Below, one piece after another: positions 10,917 through 19,327 of a DNA stretch of 64,000 nucleotides (position 1 is its first letter; each line of letters opens with the position of its first letter). Source of the stretch: an uncultured Clostridia bacterium (GTDB lineage Bacteria; Bacillota; Clostridia; Christensenellales; Aristaeellaceae). The notes beneath the pieces were generated by a model. That model was not told the DNA's origin. It saw only the letters and a list, made by a program, of their open reading frames with translations, and ran no database searches. The stretch spans positions 204,358 to 268,357 of the forward strand of contig CAKTWP010000002.1 in the NCBI GenBank assembly GCA_934630705.1. The letters run 5' to 3'. The translations under genes and the position numbers were made by a program.

Positions 10917-11501
10917 ATGGAACATCATTTTTTCGCTTATATCAGCCGTATGAAATTCATTCAGCGCTGGGGCCTGATGCGCAACACCATCCCGGAAAAC
11001 GACATGGAGCACGCGCTGCAGACTGCGCTGGTGGCCCATGCCATTGCCGTGATTGGCAACCAGCGCTATGGCCGGCATTATAACGCCGAATACGTGATGG
11101 CCCTGGCCGTGTATCATGACGGCTGCGAGGTAATCACCGGCGATTTGCCCACCCCCATCAAGCATCATAACCCCGCCATCAAGCAGGAATACAACAAGCT
11201 GGAGGACGTGGCCGCCAATCGCCTGCTGGCCATGCTGCCCGGCGATCTGCGGGAATATTATACGCCCCTTATCGCCCACGACGAATCCACCGAGGAATGG
11301 CGGCTGGTGAAGGCGGCGGATCGCATCTGCGCCTATATCAAATGCCTGGAAGAAAAAAAGGCCGGCAATCTGGAATTTGAGCAGGCCCGTAAGAGCACGA
11401 AAAAGTCCATCGATCTGGTGGAGCTGCCGGAGGTGCAGGATTTCATGAACGAGTTTGTGCCCGGCTTTTCCATGACGCTGGACGAAATATCGGAGGAATG
11501 A
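10917..11501 (+). CDS. yfbR: 5'-deoxynucleotidase, YfbR-type HD phosphohydrolase
   Basis: A 194-aa HD-domain enzyme closely similar to E. coli YfbR over its whole length (FFAYISRMKFIQRWGLMRN, GDLPTPIK, EISEE). It removes the 5' phosphate from deoxyribonucleoside monophosphates. The metal and catalytic residues are visible: H32, H67-D68, E71 and D135, each within two positions of the E. coli numbering. The RBS is AAGGAGAT. It starts an apparent operon with dut and deoD; with dut it would convert dUTP to dUMP and then deoxyuridine. Its promoter must lie inside or across the thiT riboswitch region. Confidence 0.95.
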   Translation: MEHHFFAYISRMKFIQRWGLMRNTIPENDMEHALQTALVAHAIAVIGNQRYGRHYNAEYVMALAVYHDGCEVITGDLPTPIKHHNPAIKQEYNKLEDVAANRLLAMLPGDLREYYTPLIAHDESTEEWRLVKAADRICAYIKCLEEKKAGNLEFEQARKSTKKSIDLVELPEVQDFMNEFVPGFSMTLDEISEE

Positions 11502-11503
11502 CC

Positions 11504-11950
11504 ATGGCACAGGAACAAACGCCCCTGATCCTTCAAATTCGCTATCACGCAGATATTACGCCCATTGCCAGGCTGCCCCAGGGGGATTGGATTGATCTGC
11601 GGGCGGCGGAGCGGGTGGAGATGAAGGCGGGGGAGTACAGGCCCATTTCCCTGGGGGTGTCCATGCGCCTGCCGGCGGGATATGAGGCCCATGTGGCCCC
11701 CCGCAGTTCCACGTTCAAGCGCTATGGCATTCTGCTGGCAAACGGCGTGGGCGTGGTGGACGAAAGCTATTGCGGGGACAACGATATCTGGTATTTTCCC
11801 GCCCTGGCCATGCGGGATACCGTGATCGAAAAGGATGAACGCATCTGCCAGTTCCGCATCCTGCGGAAAATGGCGCCGGTGACGCTGGAAACGGTTGCAT
11901 GCCTGGACGGCCCGGATCGGGGCGGCCTGGGCTCCACGGGAACAAAATAA
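11504..11950 (+). CDS. dut: dUTP diphosphatase (trimeric dUTPase)
   Basis: A 148-aa trimeric-type dUTPase that hydrolyses dUTP to dUMP and PPi and keeps uracil out of DNA. Motifs visible are DLRAAE, the central PRSST, the GVGVVDESYCGDN stretch around the catalytic Asp, the FRIL strand and the C-terminal glycine-rich DRGGLGSTG that closes over the nucleotide. An upstream ATG at 11498 overlaps the yfbR stop but sits almost on the RBS, so the ATG at 11504 is preferred. Confidence 0.93.
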   Translation: MAQEQTPLILQIRYHADITPIARLPQGDWIDLRAAERVEMKAGEYRPISLGVSMRLPAGYEAHVAPRSSTFKRYGILLANGVGVVDESYCGDNDIWYFPALAMRDTVIEKDERICQFRILRKMAPVTLETVACLDGPDRGGLGSTGTK

Positions 11951-11966
11951 TAAGGAGGAAATGAAC

Positions 11967-12671
11967 ATGGCAACGCTGCATAACACGGCTGCAAAGGGCG
12001 ATTTCGCCAAAACGGTGCTGATGCCCGGGGATCCCCTGCGGGCAAAATTCATCGCCGAAACCTATCTGGAAAATCCGCGACTGGTGAATAACGTGCGGGG
12101 GATTCAGGGATACACCGGCGTGTATAAGGGCAAGGAAGTATCCGTGATGGCGTCGGGCATGGGTATGCCCTCCATCGGCATTTACAGCCACGAATTGTAC
12201 GCCGAATACGGCGTGGAAAATATTATCAGGGTGGGCTCGGCGGGGCTGCTGCAGCCCTTCCTGAAGGTGCGCTCCATCGTGGCGGGCATGAGCGCCTATT
12301 CCAATTCCAATTACGGCGCGCAGTTTGGCTTTAAGGGCAATCTGGCGCCCTGCGCCTCCTTCCAGCTGCTGGAGAAGGCGGTGGCCGCGGCCCGGCGGAT
12401 GGGCGTGGAAATGCCGGTGGGGCCCATTTATTCCACCGATGTGTTCTATGACGAAACGAAACCCTCGCCCGCTCAGGTGCTCCAGGGGCTGGGGGTGCTG
12501 GCGGTGGAAATGGAAGCCTACGCCCTGTATCTGAATGCTGCCCGGGCCGGGAAAAACGCGCTGGCGCTGCTGACCATTTCGGATAATCCCTTTACCGGCG
12601 AAAGCCTCACGCCCCAGGAGGTGCGCGAAACCTTCACGCAGATGATGGAAATCGCGCTGGAAATCGCGTGA
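11967..12671 (+). CDS. deoD: Purine-nucleoside phosphorylase, DeoD type
   Basis: A 234-aa hexameric-type phosphorylase that cleaves purine (deoxy)ribonucleosides to base and (deoxy)ribose-1-phosphate. Its start MATLHN, VLMPGDPLRAKFIAETYL, GMGMPSIGIYSHEL and the TISDNPFTGESLT segment with the catalytic Asp match DeoD. The length (234 against 239 in E. coli) fits. AAGGAGG lies 8 nt before the ATG at 11967; the ATG at 11961 is too close to it. It continues the nucleotide salvage theme of yfbR and dut and overlaps the next gene by 4 nt. Confidence 0.96.
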   Translation: MATLHNTAAKGDFAKTVLMPGDPLRAKFIAETYLENPRLVNNVRGIQGYTGVYKGKEVSVMASGMGMPSIGIYSHELYAEYGVENIIRVGSAGLLQPFLKVRSIVAGMSAYSNSNYGAQFGFKGNLAPCASFQLLEKAVAAARRMGVEMPVGPIYSTDVFYDETKPSPAQVLQGLGVLAVEMEAYALYLNAARAGKNALALLTISDNPFTGESLTPQEVRETFTQMMEIALEIA

Positions 12672-13123
12672 GGATTCTGATCAGCGCCTGTCTGCTGGGG
12701 GTGAAATGCCGCTACGATGGGGGCGGCAAGCCCTGTCCGGCGGCCCTGGCCCTGGCCGGGACTCATGAACTGATTCCTGTCTGCCCGGAGCAGCTTGGCG
12801 GACTGCCCACGCCCCGGGTGCCGTCGGAAATCCGGGATGGGCAGGTGATCCGCCGGGATGGGGTGAGCGTGGACGAAGCGTATCGCCGGGGGGCGGCGGA
12901 GGCGGCGCGGCTGGCAAAGCTGTTTTCCTGCGAGCTGGCTGTGCTCAAAGCCCGGAGCCCGTCCTGCGGCTGCGGCTGCATTTATGACGGCTCCTTTACC
13001 GGCACCCTCATTCCCGGCGACGGCGTGACCGCCGCCCTGCTGAAGCAGCAGGGCCTGCAGGTGATCACCGAGGAGGAGCTGGCCGATGGGGAAAACGTGC
13101 CGTCTGCGGTCGAAAAAGGATAA
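12668..13123 (+). CDS. DUF523 family protein
   Basis: A 151-aa protein of the DUF523 family, recognised by the start RILISACLLGVKCRYDG, the LIPVCPEQLGGLPTPR segment and the cysteine cluster KARSPSCGCGCIYDG. Its molecular function is unknown; the conserved cysteines suggest metal or cofactor binding. It uses a GTG start whose bases overlap the deoD stop (GTGA), so it is translationally coupled and probably last in the yfbR-dut-deoD operon, ending at a terminator. Confidence 0.92.
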   Translation: MRILISACLLGVKCRYDGGGKPCPAALALAGTHELIPVCPEQLGGLPTPRVPSEIRDGQVIRRDGVSVDEAYRRGAAEAARLAKLFSCELAVLKARSPSCGCGCIYDGSFTGTLIPGDGVTAALLKQQGLQVITEEELADGENVPSAVEKG

Positions 13124-13134
13124 ATGAAACGGAG

Positions 13135-13170
13135 AAAAAGCGCCGGTTTTGTGAAAGCCGGCGCTTTTTT
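13135..13170. terminator. Bidirectional intrinsic terminator
   Basis: A-tract, stem GCGCCGG ... CCGGCGC, T-tract. It ends the plus-strand operon and can also end the minus-strand small membrane protein gene that stops at 13187. Confidence 0.88.
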
Positions 13171-13186
13171 AGAGGCGATCTGGGCG

Positions 13187-13333
13187 TCAGGAGTTTTTCT
13201 TGCTAGCTGCTTCAATGACTGCAACGATAATGACGATGATTCCAAAAACAATGAGAATCTTCATGATTCGCGCGTCTTTGGCGGCGTTCATTTGTCTTTC
13301 AAAGTCGTTAAAGATACTGGCTAAGGAATCCAT
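13187..13333 (-). CDS. 48-aa single-pass membrane protein
   Basis: A short unrecognised protein: residues 1-25 are soluble and amphipathic (MDSLASIFNDFERQM), residues about 27-42 form one membrane helix rich in Ile and Val, and the tail is KKNS. The start is supported by GGGAGGG 8 nt upstream, and a strong promoter with operator-like palindromes precedes it. It is divergent from an XRE-type regulator, which probably controls it. Such pairs can be phage-like or toxin-like, but nothing in the sequence proves this. The flanking DNA is AT-richer than the surroundings. Confidence 0.7.
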   Translation of the reverse strand: MDSLASIFNDFERQMNAAKDARIMKILIVFGIIVIIVAVIEAASKKNS

Positions 13334-13390
13334 GCTTTTTCCCTCCCGCTTTTCTGGATGTGATTCCAGTTTTTGTTTTTTTACATGTCG

Positions 13391-13459
13391 ATTATACACC
13401 TAATATAGTGTAAAAGTCAATACATCAAATATGATGTCCCTATACTTTCCCTATACTTT
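13391..13459. promoter_or_regulatory. Divergent control region with stacked operators
   Basis: The minus-strand promoter TTGACT (13415-13420), 18-bp spacer, TATAAT (13391-13396) drives the small membrane protein. Inside its spacer sits the inverted repeat TACAC-N8-GTGTA (13395-13412). Next to it lie a perfect palindrome ACATCA-AATA-TGATGT (13422-13437) and a perfect tandem repeat CCCTATACTTT (13438-13448, 13449-13459) directly before the XRE gene RBS. All are plausible repressor sites. Confidence 0.75.
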
Positions 13460-13476
13460 TTTTGAGGTGATGCTGC

Positions 13477-13680
13477 TTGAAGGAGTATTGGGAAATCATG
13501 CGGGAGCTGCGGGAGGATCATGATCTGCGGCAGGAGGATATTGCCCGGCTGCTGGGAACGACGCAGCAGGTTTATTCGCGCTATGAAAAAGGCATCAATG
13601 AGCTGCCCCTTCGCCATCTGAAAACCCTGTGCCGATTTTATCATGTGAGCGCAGATTATCTATTGGGCTTAAAACCGTGA
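13477..13680 (+). CDS. XRE-family helix-turn-helix regulator
   Basis: A 67-aa protein that is essentially one Cro/CI-type HTH domain: MRELREDHDLRQEDIARLLG, then TTQQVYSRYEKGINELP and the typical end FYHVSADYLLGL. It starts with TTG at 13477, 6 nt after GAGGTGA; no ATG gives a complete domain. It most likely represses its own gene and the divergent 48-aa membrane protein by binding the palindromes between them. Confidence 0.88.
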   Translation: MKEYWEIMRELREDHDLRQEDIARLLGTTQQVYSRYEKGINELPLRHLKTLCRFYHVSADYLLGLKP

Positions 13681-13703
13681 GGACAATTGATCTCCCATGA
13701 ACC

Positions 13704-13859
13704 ACGCGCCCCCGGTTGGACGAGGAAACGTTTGCGTCATTTCCTTTTCCAATCGGGGGCGCATGGTCTGGGGAGGAGAACGTGCAGGGATTGTTCCGGC
13801 TTTCCTGGCAGGATGCAGAAGAATGATTCTCTGAATGCAGAGCGTGGTTCTCCTGCATC
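13704..13859 (+). repeat. M plus R hairpin repeat (diverged copy)
   Basis: The M hairpin at 13704-13765 has arms GCGCCCCCGGTTGGA and CCAATCGGGGGCGC with GAGGAAACG / TTTCCTTTT inside. It is followed by an R-like hairpin at 13798-13859, with lead CGGCTTTCCTGG and stem GATGCAGAAGAA / TTCTCCTGCATC and a terminal run of T residues that could terminate the XRE transcript. Confidence 0.7.
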
Positions 13860-13863
13860 TTTT

Positions 13864-15156
13864 TTATGCCGTTTCCAGCCCGGTTTCGGTTTCGATCACC
13901 TTCAGCAGCTCCTGTTGCCGGCCGGTTTCCGCGTTGATGTAGCACAGGTAGGTCCCGCCGTTGTAGCTGCCTTTGAACTCATAGCAAAGCACCTCGTCCC
14001 CGCTTTCGGGGATCAGGCAGAGCTGGGCCGTGTCTATTGTCAGCCGGTTGCTGACCGCGCCCTGCGCTTCCTCCAGCGTCAGCACAGGCAAAAGCACGCC
14101 CCGGGGCGTGTGATTTTGCAGATAATTCCGCGCTTCCAGGCCCACCACCTGGGCCGTATCCATCCGCAGCTGCACCTTGATCAGATCCGGATAGAGCAGC
14201 GTGTCCCCTTGGGTGGCGGCGAAGGAGATCACGGCGACCCCGTCATACACCTGAAAATAGGTGGCCCGCATGTTCTCATACCCCCGGGCGGACAGAAACG
14301 CCAGTGCCGATTCCCGGCAATCCTCAATGCTTTTTTCTGTGGGAAATTCGCCGCTGTTGGGAGACAGCCAGAGAATTTTCCCGCCCTGCTTTGTGACGGC
14401 GGCTTCCAGCGTCACATCCTGAAGCTGAAGCGTGACCCCAAAGCAGGGGATGGGCCCGCCGCTATCCGCCCCGGCGCTGACCCCCATCACCCGATCCGCC
14501 CCCACAAAATCCCGGGCCAGCTGCTGGGCCTCCTCCCGGCTGATTTCCCGGGGCCCCAGCCCCTTGGCCGGGCCGTCGGTGCGGGCGTCAGAAAAAGGGC
14601 CGTCGTAAATCAGCGTGGGATAGGCCACCGCGCTGTCAAAGCTGGGCTGGGCCGCGTCCTGAGCGGGATAGAAGCCGCTTTCTCCGGCCGCCGCCTGGGC
14701 GGAAAGGGTATCCCGGGCGGCGTAAAGGGCCTGCGTGGCTGCCTGACAGGCGGAAATCAGCCCGTCCAGCTGGGCCACGTCCTGTTCGGATAGGGTTTGA
14801 GCGGCGATCAGCGTCTCGGCATAATCCGAAAGCTGATTGGCAAATTTCACTGCGTTCTGGGTGGCCGTATGGGAAAGCGGCAGCAGCGACAGGCTGCGCT
14901 GCACCTGGGCCGCGCCGCCGCTGGCCTGGCTGAGATACTGCATGGATTCTCCGGTGTCGGCGGAAAGCAGCGCCTTGCTGAGCATCAGCTGCATATCCTC
15001 CATTTGCCGCAGGGCGGAGAGCAGCGCGCCGTCATAAACCTCATGGAGCCGGGCTTCCATCCGGGATGCGCGGTTGGCCTCGGCCACGCCGATGCCCGCC
15101 GCCACGGAAAGCGCCAGCACCAGCAGCGCCACCAGCATCCAATACTTTTTCTGCAT
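13864..15156 (-). CDS. ypeB: Spore germination protein YpeB
   Basis: A 430-aa membrane-anchored protein with an N-terminal signal anchor (residues 5-25), a helical middle region and C-terminal PepSY-like repeats (for example EEAQQLARDFVG and the last 90 residues). YpeB is required for localisation and stability of the cortex-lytic enzyme SleB in dormant spores. It lies 10 nt downstream of sleB, the conserved sleB-ypeB operon order. The ATG at 15156 has GGAGGG 7 nt upstream. Its presence implies the organism can form spores. Confidence 0.93.
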   Translation of the reverse strand: MQKKYWMLVALLVLALSVAAGIGVAEANRASRMEARLHEVYDGALLSALRQMEDMQLMLSKALLSADTGESMQYLSQASGGAAQVQRSLSLLPLSHTATQNAVKFANQLSDYAETLIAAQTLSEQDVAQLDGLISACQAATQALYAARDTLSAQAAAGESGFYPAQDAAQPSFDSAVAYPTLIYDGPFSDARTDGPAKGLGPREISREEAQQLARDFVGADRVMGVSAGADSGGPIPCFGVTLQLQDVTLEAAVTKQGGKILWLSPNSGEFPTEKSIEDCRESALAFLSARGYENMRATYFQVYDGVAVISFAATQGDTLLYPDLIKVQLRMDTAQVVGLEARNYLQNHTPRGVLLPVLTLEEAQGAVSNRLTIDTAQLCLIPESGDEVLCYEFKGSYNGGTYLCYINAETGRQQELLKVIETETGLETA

Positions 15157-15166
15157 AACGCCCTCC

Positions 15167-15820
15167 TTAAATGGCGAAGGCATGATTGCCGATGCTCAGC
15201 CGCACTTCCCGGCTCCAGATCCAGGCGCTGGTGGCGGTGGCGGGATTATAATAGTAGATACAGCCGCCGGTTGGATCCCAGCCGTTCATGGCGTCCCGGG
15301 CGGCACGGATGGAATCATTGTCCGGGGTCAGGTTGATCTGGCCGTCAGCCACGCAGTCAAAGGCTCCGGCCTGATAAATCACGCCGCTGATGGTGTTGGG
15401 GAAGGAGGCGCTTTTCACCCGGTTGAGCACCACCGCCGCCACCGCCACCTTGCCCACATAGGGTTCCCCCCGGGCCTCGCCGTGAACCAGCCGGGCCAGC
15501 GTATAGATTTCGCTTTCATTATACGAGCCGGAAGCAGCGGCGGCGCCCAGGCTCAGGCCCAGCGCGGCTGCTGTGGCTGGGCCTACCACGCCGTCGGCGG
15601 TGAGCCCGTTTTTGCGCTGAAACCAGACTACCGCGTCATAGGTGGCCTGGCCGAAGATGCCGTCCGCCGCGCCGTCCAGATAGCCGTATTGCCGCAGGCG
15701 CTGCTGGATCCGGGTCACATCGCTGCCGCGATCTCCCCAGCCCACCGCCCCTCTGGCGCTGCATGTCCATACCCAGCAGAGCATCAGCGCCAGCGCAAAC
15801 AAAAACGCCCGTTTCCGCAT
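15167..15820 (-). CDS. sleB: Spore cortex-lytic enzyme SleB
   Basis: A 217-aa secreted lytic transglycosylase that degrades muramic-lactam cortex peptidoglycan during germination. It has a signal peptide (1-24), one PG_binding_1 domain (about 27-87, GDRGSDVTRIQQRLRQYGYL) and a hydrolase_2 catalytic domain with the Glu of VHGEARGEP and NRVKSASFPNTISGVIYQ. AAGGAGG precedes the ATG at 15820 by 8 nt. The SleB family normally depends on the sporulation factor sigma-G; I could not identify a convincing sigma-G promoter upstream. Confidence 0.95.
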   Translation of the reverse strand: MRKRAFLFALALMLCWVWTCSARGAVGWGDRGSDVTRIQQRLRQYGYLDGAADGIFGQATYDAVVWFQRKNGLTADGVVGPATAAALGLSLGAAAASGSYNESEIYTLARLVHGEARGEPYVGKVAVAAVVLNRVKSASFPNTISGVIYQAGAFDCVADGQINLTPDNDSIRAARDAMNGWDPTGGCIYYYNPATATSAWIWSREVRLSIGNHAFAI

Positions 15821-15997
15821 GCATTCATCCTCCTTGTTTTCCGGAATATTGTGCGCAGGGGGAACGAAGGATATGCGGAGAACGATCAATGTACGGGGGA
15901 AAATGGAATAGGCAGGGGATTCTCCGGCCATAAAGAAGCTCCTCCAGCATATGGAGGCTCATTTTCTTAAATGTTACAAGAATATGAAAATATCGGC

Positions 15998-16026
15998 TTG
16001 ACATTGTTATAAAAATGAAATAGAAT
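15998..16026 (+). promoter_or_regulatory. Promoter for the PG-binding repeat protein gene
   Basis: TTGACA (15998-16003), 17-bp spacer, TAGAAT (16021-16026), about 54 bp before the start codon. Confidence 0.8.
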
Positions 16027-16079
16027 AAATTGCTAAGGTCTATGAATTTGAAAGTGAATTGTGTACGGAGGTTAAGCGT

Positions 16080-19000
16080 ATGCAGTGTGGGATGAAGAAG
16101 CGGGTATGCGCGCTGATGATGGCGCTGGTGCTGGCAATGCCGGCGTTGGCAGGGCTGGCCGAGGCGTTTCCCTATGTGGGCTTCGCCGCGGTGAGCGTGA
16201 ATGTACGCACCCGGCCGTCGGATACTGCGCCGGTGGCCACCGTGGTGCCCGCCACGGACGCCATGACCGTGACCGGCGAAAGCGGGGATTATTATATCGT
16301 GCAATATGAGGGCACGGAGGGCTACGTGCTGAAAAAGTACGTCAGCTTTACCGGCGGCGCGGAATCCGCCGAAATGGCCACCGTGCCGCCCTCCACTTCC
16401 ACAGCCGGCTTCATGCTGCTTTATTCCGGCAGCCGGGGCACGGAGGTGAAGATTCTGCAGCAGGCGCTCAAGGAGCTGGGCTTCCTTTCCGGGGAAGCGG
16501 ACGGCGTGTTTGGCGCGGCCACGAAAAAGGCCGTCATCGCCTTCCAGAAGCAGAACGGCCTGGAGCAGACCGGCACTGCCGATGCGGATACCCAGGATCT
16601 GCTGTTCCTTGGCAAGCCTAAGAACAGCCATGGCAAGGCCGTGAAAATCAAAACCGTTTCGCCACTGGCAGGCGCGGTGATCTCGTCGGGCAGCCAGGGC
16701 GAAGCCGTTCGGCTTTTGCAGGTGCGCCTGAAGGAGCTGGGCTATTATACCGGCACGCCGGACAGCGTCTGCGGCAGCGCCACGGTGAAAGCCATTAAGG
16801 CATTCCAGAAGAAAATGGGCCTGTCTCAGACCGGCAAGGCTGACGGCGCTACTCAGACCGCCCTGTATGGCGACGGCGCGCTGAGCGTCAAGGCTACCGC
16901 CACCCCCAAGCCTACCCCCACCCCCACGCCCATTCCTACCAATAAGCCCGCTGCCACGGCGGAGCCCACCTTCCCTTTTACCACCTACACCCTGGCCGCA
17001 GTGAACCTGCGCAAAACCGCCTCCCTTTCCGGTGCGCGGATTATGACCATCTCCAAGGGCGAGGAAATCGCCGTGCTGGCCGTTGACGGAGAGTTTGCCA
17101 AGGTCAGCTATAAAAACAAAACAGGCTTCGTGGCGGCGGAATATGTGAATATCCCCGCTCAGTATCTGCCCGGCAAAACCCTGCAGGAGGACAGCGACGC
17201 GCAGGCCAGCTACGGCATCCTGCAATCCGGCTCCCGGAGCAAGGCCGTGGCCGCGCTGCAGGAAGCGCTGAAGGAGCTGGGGTATTACGCCGGCACGGCG
17301 GACGGCAGCTTTGGCATGACCACCGTGGCCGCGTTCAAAAAATTCCAGAAAATCAACGGCCTCAAGCAGGATGGTATTGCCTCTGCCGAAATTCAGAAGC
17401 TGATTTTTGAGGGCCGGCCCCTTAATTCCCGGGGCAAGAAAACCACCGTGAAAACCCTGCCCGCCATTGAGAATTTCCCCATGGCTCTGGGCAAAAAGGG
17501 CGAAGCGGTGACCAGGCTGCAGGAGCGGCTGCGCTCCCTGGGCTATTACACCGCCGAGGCTACCGCCACCTATGACAGCGCCACGGAAAAGGCCGTGCGC
17601 AAATTCCAGAGCGAGCATAACCTGACCGTGGACGGCAAGGCCGGAACCAAGACCCTCCGGCTGCTCAACGCCCTGACCGCCACCCAGGCTCCTGCCGTTA
17701 CCGCTACCCCTGCGCCCTATGTGTCGCCTACGCCTACGCCTATTACCGCCCAGAACGTGGTGGTGATGTATAAGGGCACCCAGGGGCTGGCCGTGAAGCG
17801 GCTGCAGGAGCGGCTGACGGCGCTGGGATATTACGCCTGCAATGCGGATTCCCGCTATGACGAGGACGACATGGAAGCCGTCCGCGCCTTCCAGCGTAAA
17901 AATGGCTTGAAGATCGATGGCATCGCGGGCCTGGAAACCCAGCAGCTGCTGTTCAGCGATCGGGCGCTGCCGGCCACCAACGTGGCCCTGCCCACGCCCA
18001 CGCCTGTTCCCACCCCTGCGCCGCTGCCCACGGACAGCGGCTGGATCACCGTGAATCCCGGCGCGGCCACAGCCACGCCCTATCCTTTCTACACCCCGGA
18101 TCTGACCGAAACCATCGGCGCGGGCAGCACCGGCGAGGGCGTGCGCGCGCTTCAGGAGCGGCTGACCGTGCTGGGCTATTATAAGACCGGCGTGGACGGC
18201 ATTTTCGGCAACGCCACCCAGAACGCCATCGTGGCCTTCCAGCGGCGCAATGGCCTGACCGTCAGCGGCGAGGCCAATCCCGCCACCCTGAAACGGCTTT
18301 ACAGCGATGAGGCCCTGTCCGCCAGCGGCGGCACGGTCACCGCAACTCCCGCCCCGGCCGCCTCAGCCACCCCTGCGCCTGCCATCCTCAAGGCGGGCAG
18401 CAAGGGTGATCAGGTGAAGGCCATGCAGCAGCGGCTGGTGGCACTGGGCTATCTTTCCGCTGCGGACGGCATTTACGGTCCCCGCACCTATAACGCCGTG
18501 GTGGCCTTCCAGCGCAAGAATGGCCTGACCGCCGACGGCGTGGTGGGCGGCATGACCCTGAACCGTCTCCATTCGTCCTCTGCTGTCAGCGCCAACGGTT
18601 CCACTGGCGCTGCGGCTGCCCCCACGCCTACGCCTTCCAATAACGGAAACAGCGGCGGCTTTGTTGCGCCCAGGGCCGATCAGGTGCGCTTCGCCAATTA
18701 TTACACCGAGATTCGCGCCCGGGCCAAGCTGATGCCCGATGTAGTGATCTACGATCCTGATACCGGCCTGCATTACAACCTGCACATGTTCTCCTTTGGC
18801 AAGCATGTGGACAGCGAGCCGCCCACGGTGGAGGACACGGAGATTATGTATCAGGTCTGCGGCGTGAATAGCTGGACGCCCAAGTATGTCTGGGTCATCT
18901 TCAGCGATGGCCGGGTCTATCTGGGCTCCACCCACAGCCACGGCCACGAAGTGGATCATACCAACGGAAACAACCTGACGGGCCATATCTGCGTCCACTT

Positions 19001-19103
19001 CCCCCGGGTGATGTCTGAAGCTGAGGCCACCGGCCCCTACGCCGTGAGCCACCAGAAGGAAATCCTCTGGGGCTGGGAAATGACCCAGGCCATGATCAAG
19101 TAA
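16080..19103 (+). CDS. Secreted peptidoglycan-binding repeat protein with two SH3-like and seven PG_binding_1 domains
   Basis: A 1007-aa exported protein. The signal peptide is at residues 1 to about 32 (ending LAGLAEA). A first SH3-like domain follows (VSVNVRTRPSD), then PG_binding_1 repeats 1 and 2, a Pro/Thr linker, a second SH3-like domain (AAVNLRKTAS), then repeats 3 to 7. Each repeat has the form LQxRLxxLGYY...FGxxTxxAVxxFQxxNGL. Pro/Thr/Ala linkers (PTPTPTPIPT type) join the modules. The last 150 residues form a separate domain with HSHGHEVDHTNGNN and TGHICVHFP that I cannot name; its His and Cys residues suggest a catalytic or metal site. It probably binds the cell wall or spore cortex. 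RBS GGAGG lies 7-8 nt before the ATG at 16080. Confidence 0.9.
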   Translation: MQCGMKKRVCALMMALVLAMPALAGLAEAFPYVGFAAVSVNVRTRPSDTAPVATVVPATDAMTVTGESGDYYIVQYEGTEGYVLKKYVSFTGGAESAEMATVPPSTSTAGFMLLYSGSRGTEVKILQQALKELGFLSGEADGVFGAATKKAVIAFQKQNGLEQTGTADADTQDLLFLGKPKNSHGKAVKIKTVSPLAGAVISSGSQGEAVRLLQVRLKELGYYTGTPDSVCGSATVKAIKAFQKKMGLSQTGKADGATQTALYGDGALSVKATATPKPTPTPTPIPTNKPAATAEPTFPFTTYTLAAVNLRKTASLSGARIMTISKGEEIAVLAVDGEFAKVSYKNKTGFVAAEYVNIPAQYLPGKTLQEDSDAQASYGILQSGSRSKAVAALQEALKELGYYAGTADGSFGMTTVAAFKKFQKINGLKQDGIASAEIQKLIFEGRPLNSRGKKTTVKTLPAIENFPMALGKKGEAVTRLQERLRSLGYYTAEATATYDSATEKAVRKFQSEHNLTVDGKAGTKTLRLLNALTATQAPAVTATPAPYVSPTPTPITAQNVVVMYKGTQGLAVKRLQERLTALGYYACNADSRYDEDDMEAVRAFQRKNGLKIDGIAGLETQQLLFSDRALPATNVALPTPTPVPTPAPLPTDSGWITVNPGAATATPYPFYTPDLTETIGAGSTGEGVRALQERLTVLGYYKTGVDGIFGNATQNAIVAFQRRNGLTVSGEANPATLKRLYSDEALSASGGTVTATPAPAASATPAPAILKAGSKGDQVKAMQQRLVALGYLSAADGIYGPRTYNAVVAFQRKNGLTADGVVGGMTLNRLHSSSAVSANGSTGAAAAPTPTPSNNGNSGGFVAPRADQVRFANYYTEIRARAKLMPDVVIYDPDTGLHYNLHMFSFGKHVDSEPPTVEDTEIMYQVCGVNSWTPKYVWVIFSDGRVYLGSTHSHGHEVDHTNGNNLTGHICVHFPRVMSEAEATGPYAVSHQKEILWGWEMTQAMIK

Positions 19104-19109
19104 TAGTAT

Positions 19110-19189
19110 ATTTTGCAGGAATCGTTCCAAGGAAACCAGAGAAATCATAATTTTGCAGGAATCGTTCCAAGGAAACCAGAGAAATCATA
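19110..19189 (+). repeat. Perfect 40-bp tandem duplication
   Basis: Two identical 40-bp copies, 19110-19149 and 19150-19189, each containing ATTTTGCAGGAATCGTTCCA and ending GAAATCATA. They start 6 nt after the stop codon of the repeat-protein gene. Identity without any divergence suggests a recent slippage or duplication. Confidence 0.9.
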
Positions 19190-19206
19190 TCCGCACTTTA
19201 TTCTGT

Positions 19207-19277
19207 CCGCAATGCGCCCCCGATAGGAGCAGGAGACGATGAATCGTTTTCCTTTCCCATCTGGGGCGCATTGTGGA
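19207..19277 (+). repeat. M-type hairpin repeat
   Basis: Arms CCGCAATGCGCCCC and CTGGGGCGCATTGTGG enclose AGGAGACGAT / ATCGTTTTCCT. It has no R module after it. Confidence 0.75.
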
Positions 19278-19327
19278 TTAACAGGAAATTCTGCATTTAT
19301 TGATCTTCTCACGGATTTCACCCCCCC

